Source: Eucalyptus grandis | Taxonomy: Eukaryota; Streptophyta; Magnoliopsida; Myrtales; Myrtaceae | DNA length: 64,000 nt | Assembly: GCF_016545825.1 (NCBI RefSeq) | Contig: NC_052619.1 | Span: 71,992,115-72,056,114, forward strand | Reading direction: 5' to 3' | Shown here: piece after piece, positions 59,111-64,000 of the stretch | Position numbering within the stretch: the stretch's first letter is position 1 | Layout of the letters: each line of letters begins with the position of its first letter | The notes under the pieces: generated by a model | What the model was told of the DNA's origin: nothing | Databases searched by the model: none | The model's input: only the letters and a program-made list of their open reading frames with translations | Made by a program: the position numbers and the translations under genes

Positions 59111-59665
59111 CACATCGTACTGGCTGTAGGCAATTTCGGAAAAAGCTTAAGATGTTTTGTAGATCTCGATACAAATCTGTGACTTTAATATTGAAGTCAT
59201 GACGAAGACTTTCTAAAACTTATTAGAGGACCGTTGAATATAAAATTAATTTTACAAAGACTCGAGAAATGAGCCAACTACCAATCGATTCGGAAAAATT
59301 GAAATTGACTTTGTTGACCAACAGATTTTAAGTGTTTTGGTGTATTCGGATCTAATCTGAAGTCCATAAGATCGGTTCAGACATTAACAACAAGTGGCAG
59401 TAGATAATTTCAATCTTGAGAGAAGTGGCCTTACTTAAAAAATAATTTGAAAAATTTGCTTCCAAATAATGAACAGGCAATATAACCGCATCAAGGATCA
59501 TTAATAGATACATCTTTTTTATAAGCGTTCTATGGACACTTGTTAGCTATATTTTATAAAATAAATATTTACATTCTCAATGCACTATATTTTTATAAAA
59601 TGAGGAAGGCCGTGCTTTCTAAATAATAAATTTTTCTTTGTGTAAATATTTAATTTAATCGGTAC
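59111..59665. other. AT-rich intergenic sequence
   Basis: No gene or repeat recognised. It may be old upstream sequence of TNL 2. Confidence 0.4.
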
Positions 59666-59681
59666 TCTCGGAGCACTAGTT
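59666..59681. repeat. LINE target-site duplication, left copy (16 bp)
   Basis: TCTCGGAGCACTAGTT is repeated exactly at 60862-60877. Confidence 0.9.
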
Positions 59682-60861
59682 TTTTTTTTTTTGGTTAAGG
59701 TAAGAAATATATTAATTTTGCAAAGAAAAACAAGTAAACGGGCCACGAGGCATCAAGAAACAAGCACTCTACAAGACAGTCCAAGAAGAGTGAAGGGGTG
59801 CCAAGGGACCAAAGGGAACAAAACAACCAACAAGCCGAGAGGCCGAACAACAAATGGAAGAACTAAGACCTACAACCCTCTATTACAAGAAAATAGAAGG
59901 ACTTAAGTCCCAACTCCGCTGCAGCCGTCTATTCTTCGGGATATCCACCACATGCTTGAATGTCATTGCTTTGTCTTTGACGGCCTTGCAAAGATGCATC
60001 TTCATCGCCGGGATAAAGAGGCCTGATTTCTAAAAATCATATTGTTGCGTTCTTTCCATATGATATAACAAAGAGCACCATAGCTAAAACGAGCCGAGAG
60101 ATTGATAGAATCCCCACCCGAGAAACGATTGGAGGCCCAATCAAGATTTTCCCGCCACGATTTATTGCGCCAACTGACATTAAACTTTGCAGCCCAATAG
60201 GAAGCAAGGTTACCTGGAACACGACAAGCAAAGAACAGATGATCCACGGAATCGGGTCCGCTCGAGCAAAAAAGCGGGCAAGAGGCTGCTGGAATCGCTG
60301 CCCAAGAGAGGAGCATAACTTGAGTAGGCAGCCTATTGCGGGCAATAAGCCACAAATGGGTTTGGTACCTAGGCGGCATGGCTATACTCCACACAAAAGA
60401 AGACCACGGCACCACATTTCCTTTCGGTCTAAAGAGGTCATACGCGAAGCCGAAGAGAACCGCCCGAGGGATGACGAATCCATTGGAAGCAGTCCTCGAG
60501 CTGGGTAAGTTGAGGAAGAGGATCCCACCAATCAGCCATAATATTAATGACATACCACCCAAGAGGCGAAGAAAATGCATCAGCCACGGAAGCAGTTCGA
60601 GGAATCCCCGATCTGTATATTTGCTGGTTGGAGAAAAGGAGGTTAAGCGGGCCATTAAGGTGCCACGGATCAAACCAGAAAGAGACAGCTTTGCCATTGC
60701 CTATCTTCCATCTAAAATGTTGTTGATACATGCCACGATGGCGGAGGAGCCTTTTCCAGGCCCAAGAACAGTAGGTGGGGTCGGGGATATCCAGAAGTTC
60801 TTCCTCGATAAGAAGACGGCATGAACCCATTTACACCAAAGAGATTCTTTATCAGAGAATA
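59682..60861 (-). mobile_element. 5'-truncated LINE fragment with poly(A)
   Basis: On the minus strand it ends in a short poly(A) tract next to the TSD (poly(T) on the plus strand at about 59681-59692). The interior encodes the C-terminal zf-RVT region of plant L1-like LINEs: WKIGNGKAVSFWFDPW (about 60710), WSIAMPPRYQTHLWLIARNR, LFCSSGPDSVDHLFFACRVP and CYIIWKERNNMIF. One frameshift near 60450-60470 joins the two open frames. The 16 bp TSD and 5' truncation are typical of target-primed reverse transcription. Confidence 0.9.
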
Positions 60862-60877
60862 TCTCGGAGCACTAGTT
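60862..60877. repeat. LINE target-site duplication, right copy (16 bp)
   Basis: It is identical to 59666-59681. Confidence 0.9.
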
Positions 60878-61049
60878 AAACATCATGCTTATTAAAAAAA
60901 TACTACATTTCACATATTTGAATTTGACTGCATTTGCCATAAAAGACGCAAGTGGGCAACTTCGCAGCAGCGTCCAATTTACAGTTAATAAAGTTGTTGG
61001 ACTTAAAACGATAAGGTGGAGGACCTTATCATTACATGATGACATGGAG

Positions 61050-61215
61050 TTCTTCTTTTTTCTTGCTTTTTCACATGGCTTTGTCTCCGTAGAAAATTCA
61101 GAGTCAATAAAGTTGATGGATTTCATGTGATCCTTCTTTTTCTGTGCTTTTCACATGGCTCTATCTCTGTAGGAAATTCAGAGTCAATAAAGTTGATGAA
61201 TTTAAAAATAATAAA
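61050..61215. repeat. Tandem duplication of about 80 bp
   Basis: Two copies share CACATGGCT (61072 and 61152) and AATTCAGAGTCAATAAAGTT, in sequence with no coding frame. The second copy ends at the Copia LTR start. Confidence 0.8.
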
Positions 61216-61221
61216 GTGGAG

Positions 61222-61448
61222 TGTTGGAAGATATGATTTGCAAGATCGGGGTGAATTGTAAATTGATATGTTTAGGATTACAAAGATTACAAAATATTCA
61301 GGAAATGTAAACTTTCTTTTATTAGTATTTCTTTTGTATTATATACATCACTGTACACAAAATACAAATCAATGAAGTGAGGTACAAATTTTACTCTCTA
61401 GAATTCTTCCCTACGTTCTTTCTTCTTCATCTACCTAGTCTTATGACA
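61222..61448 (+). mobile_element. 5' LTR of a Copia element, 227 bp
   Basis: It runs from TGTTGGAAGATATG to AGTCTTATGACA and is directly followed by a PBS. The short LTR and 3' position of the gag fit Copia. Its partner LTR is outside the window. Confidence 0.75.
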
Positions 61449-61461
61449 TGGTATCGAAGCC
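61449..61461 (+). other. Primer binding site
   Basis: TGGTATCGAAGCC directly follows the LTR end. Confidence 0.8.
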
Positions 61462-61582
61462 ATTCTTGAAGTTCTGAATTATTTGACGCTTCCGCTTCGA
61501 TTGCCTCACAGAACTCCAATCTGCAAAAAGGGGTTGCCATAGGAATCGTTAATCTTTTGAAAGGGAAGTTTTTCCTTCATCA

Positions 61583-63186
61583 TGCCTAAAGCACAAGACC
61601 TCACCTCGACTTCAAACAACCAACTTGCAATAGCAGCAACATAAGCTACACCACAAACCCTGGAGATCCAAGACTCGTCTGTCGAGATTTCAGCCTCAGA
61701 ACAACAACACAGTCAAGCTCAAGCACATCCACAGGCTCAACACGCGCAATGGCAACCATTCCAAGCTCAATCCAATCTGGGCCAGCCATTTATGGGCCAT
61801 TCGAACTAGTGGATACCATATCCATGGTTTCATGGGCAAAGCCCAAATGCATCACTGCCAGGAGGCTACCAAAGCAACGTTAGGTCCGATGGAGGCCTAC
61901 CAACCGACGAAGAGGCAAGCACAACCATCGGACCAGAGCAGATAAGCGAATCAACTAGACTGGGTATGGGTACAAACCCCTACCTGACTTTTCTCAATAC
62001 GGGTCATGCGGGTTATGCGAGTCAGGGCACCGGACCGAATGGATTGGGCATGAGAGGAAATCCCTACCTAAATCTCAGACCCGAAATTTTCCCGTATCAG
62101 ATCTTTGCTGTCGGCAGTCGACCGGAACCCGGCGACCCGCTTTACACAACTAACACCGACGGACCGGAATTGAAGCTCATCAGCCAGCAATTGACCAGTG
62201 CTAACAACTACTCCAGCTGGTCGCAAGAATTCCGAGGGGCACTGGTAACAAAAGATAAATAAGGTTTTCTCGATGGAACAATTCCGATTTCGTTCGACAA
62301 GAGGATGGCACGACTTTGGAAGAAATGCAACCAACCGGTCGAACGTGGATGGGGAATTGCATTACAATCGAAGTCACGGCCAAACTCCCCCCGATTGAGG
62401 ATTCAAAATAGATGTGGGAGACTATCAAAGAGATGTATGGAAAACTCGATCAAGTCAAGATTTTTTCGTTAACACAATAAATCTCGAAGCTTAAACAAGG
62501 AAACATGTCCATTGCAGCCGTCTACAACAAACTTTCGGACCTATGGAACGAACTCGAAGCAGCCGAAGAGAAGTTCAACTAGCTTGAGCCTATTCCGCAA
62601 CAATATAAATGGATGCGGGAAAGGGAAAAGGCGACAAGGTTTCTGCTCATACTCAACGAGCGTTACATCTTGTTTGGCTCCCAGATCCTAACTATGGAGC
62701 CCCCGTCGAGCCTTGCCGCATCTATCAACTTGCCGTGCAAGAGAAAAGTCAATAGAGAACGGTGGATTACAACAAAGGCGGAGATGGAATGGCACTGGTG
62801 GCAATAACCCATGTCCGCCCTTCGCCGAGGAACGGAGGAGGCAGAGGGCAGAAAGGGGTGGAACTAGGGTTTCCCAAAGAAAACCCTAGAGATCTTGACT
62901 ATATAGGGCGATCGGACAGCCCACGTCCATCCCTCACAGTGAGTAGATCGGACGGTCCACGTGGGAGCAGCTTAATTGGCTCAGATGGGCCTCGAGGAAA
63001 TTTTCTCTGTGGGTCGAAGGGCTCGCGTGGATTATTGGCCGGTGGATCAAATGGCTCATATGCATTGACTTTGGCCCAAGTCTCGTAGCCTACAAACAGG
63101 CCTTTTTTGGGCACGAGAAATATTACCTCCAAAGGAAAAGGTAAAATGTATTGTGATTATTGTAAACGTTTGCATCATACAGTATA
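61583..63186 (+). pseudogene. Copia gag, broken
   Basis: It starts MPKAQDLTSTSN near 61583, with a Gln/Pro-rich N-terminus. The gag core NYSSWSQEFRGALVTKDK (near 62205-62260) and GFLDGTIPISFDKR follow after a stop. Later pieces (MSIAAVYNKLSDLWNELEA, WMREREKATRFLLILNERYI) are spread over frames. The zinc knuckle (CDYCKRLHHTV*NC, near 63150-63190) has a stop within it. Not functional. Confidence 0.8.
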
Positions 63187-64000
63187 AAATTGCTGGAAAT
63201 TGCATGGGAAACCTGGAGAAAAAGAAAAGGGGAAATTGTCGACAATTTTTCAAGTATCGGGGCAACCAACAGACAAGGCAATCACTCATGATCAATATCA
63301 GGTGTTGATGGAAGCCTTAAGGAAATTGGATGCCTCTGATAAAACTGGAAGTTTCACAGGTACATCTTATTGTCTGGTGAATTCCATTTCGAAGAGTGCA
63401 TGGATTATTGATTCAGGTGCTAGTGACCACATTGTTTGTGATAAGAGTTTGCTTTCGAACATCAAAAAATTATCTTTTCCCAAATCATTGCAGCTCCTAA
63501 ATGGAAACATAATCCAAGTTGAAATGACTGGCACTGTGAATCTTAGTTCCCACGTTATACTTCAAAATGTGCTTTATGTTCCTAATTTCCACTTCAATCT
63601 CATGTTAGTATCTCAAGCTTGTGAAGAAAATTCATGTCGAATCTTATTCAATTCTGATAAATGTTTCTTTCAGGCCCTTTCGACTGGGAAACTAATGGGC
63701 TTGGCTAGAGTCTTTCAAGGACTATATTTCTGGATGAGTCTTACAAATAGTCTTCGATTGTCTTCCATTGAATCCAATAAATCATTGTGTAATACTACTA
63801 TCAATGATAAGTACTTTATTTATCATCAAAGATTGGGTCATATTGCTTTGTTTCCTTGTCCTCAATGTCCTATCTATCCATTAGCAAAACAGACACAAGC
63901 TCATTTCCAAAATAGTACTTCTCGAGTTGATGAGATTTTTTCATTGATTCATGCTGATGTTTGGGGACCCTATCACACTTTGAATCATGATGGGTCTCGA
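63187..64000 (+). pseudogene. Copia protease and start of integrase, runs off the window
   Basis: From about 63188 the frame is open to the window end, with an internal Met at 63308 (MEALRKLDASDKT). Protease is AWIIDSGASDHIVCD (near 63397, DSG present). GAG_pre-integrase follows (HQRLGHIALFPCPQCPIYPL, AKQTQAHF), then the integrase start (SLIHADVWGPYHT) with the first catalytic Asp near 63955. It is the continuation of the gag at 61583 and the rest of pol lies beyond 64000. Labelled pseudogene because gag is broken; this segment itself shows no stop. Confidence 0.8.

Noticed and set aside
60239..60824. Plus-strand ORFs of 89 and 162 codons
   Set aside because: They are shadows of the LINE zf-RVT coding sequence on the minus strand.

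Overview
The window is repeat-rich nuclear DNA of a flowering plant. Two degraded TIR-NB-LRR (TNL) disease-resistance genes make it a dicot. A woody rosid such as Myrtaceae is my guess from TNL style, but the sequence does not prove it. I see no intact host gene, no tRNA and no CRISPR. Almost everything outside the TNL remnants is nested LTR retrotransposons, solo LTRs and one LINE fragment.

Layout, left to right. 1-3973 is the non-coding 3' interior of a Ty3/gypsy element, carrying two tandem arrays of hairpin-forming repeats, a polypurine tract and then a 3.0 kb 3' LTR (3974-6966). 6967-9315 is a minus-strand LTR-like segment with an array of twelve CACGTG boxes. 9316-11651 is the 3' end of a plus-strand SIRE-like Copia element (extra ORF, PPT, LTR). 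It abuts the 5' end of a minus-strand relative (11652-13466). 13830-14072 is an orphan LRR fragment and 14933-18180 is TNL pseudogene 1 (minus). 18420-19537 and 23151 to about 24150 are one minus-strand LTR, split by a 3.6 kb solo LTR (19538-23145, TSD TAGAT) that contains a protein-like ORF.

24155-28108 is a gypsy element with 5' LTR, PBS, gag, protease and part of RT, split by a solo Copia LTR (26435-27354). 28109-32022 is a second copy of the 3.6-3.9 kb LTR family. 32023-40400 is a nearly complete minus-strand SIRE-like Copia; its extra ORF holds a fragment of mitochondrial small-subunit rRNA. 40401-43540 is a truncated gypsy element. 43541-45920 holds further gypsy debris on the minus strand.

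46640-57160 is TNL pseudogene 2 (minus: TIR, NB, LRR exons). A 6396 bp Copia element with 391 bp LTRs and TSD GTTGC sits between its kinase-2 and RNBS-B motifs. 57280-59110 is a solo LTR just upstream of the TIR start. 59682-60861 is a 5'-truncated LINE with a 16 bp TSD. 61222-64000 is the 5' part of another Copia element, running off the window.

The most interesting signals are: (1) hairpin arrays with compensatory changes ahead of the gypsy PPT; (2) an ORF inside a long LTR family whose two copies differ mainly at synonymous sites; (3) the mitochondrial rRNA fragment inside a Copia accessory ORF; (4) a dense G-box array; and (5) the TNL cut by a transposon exactly in frame. Boundaries, TSDs and counts were worked out by eye.
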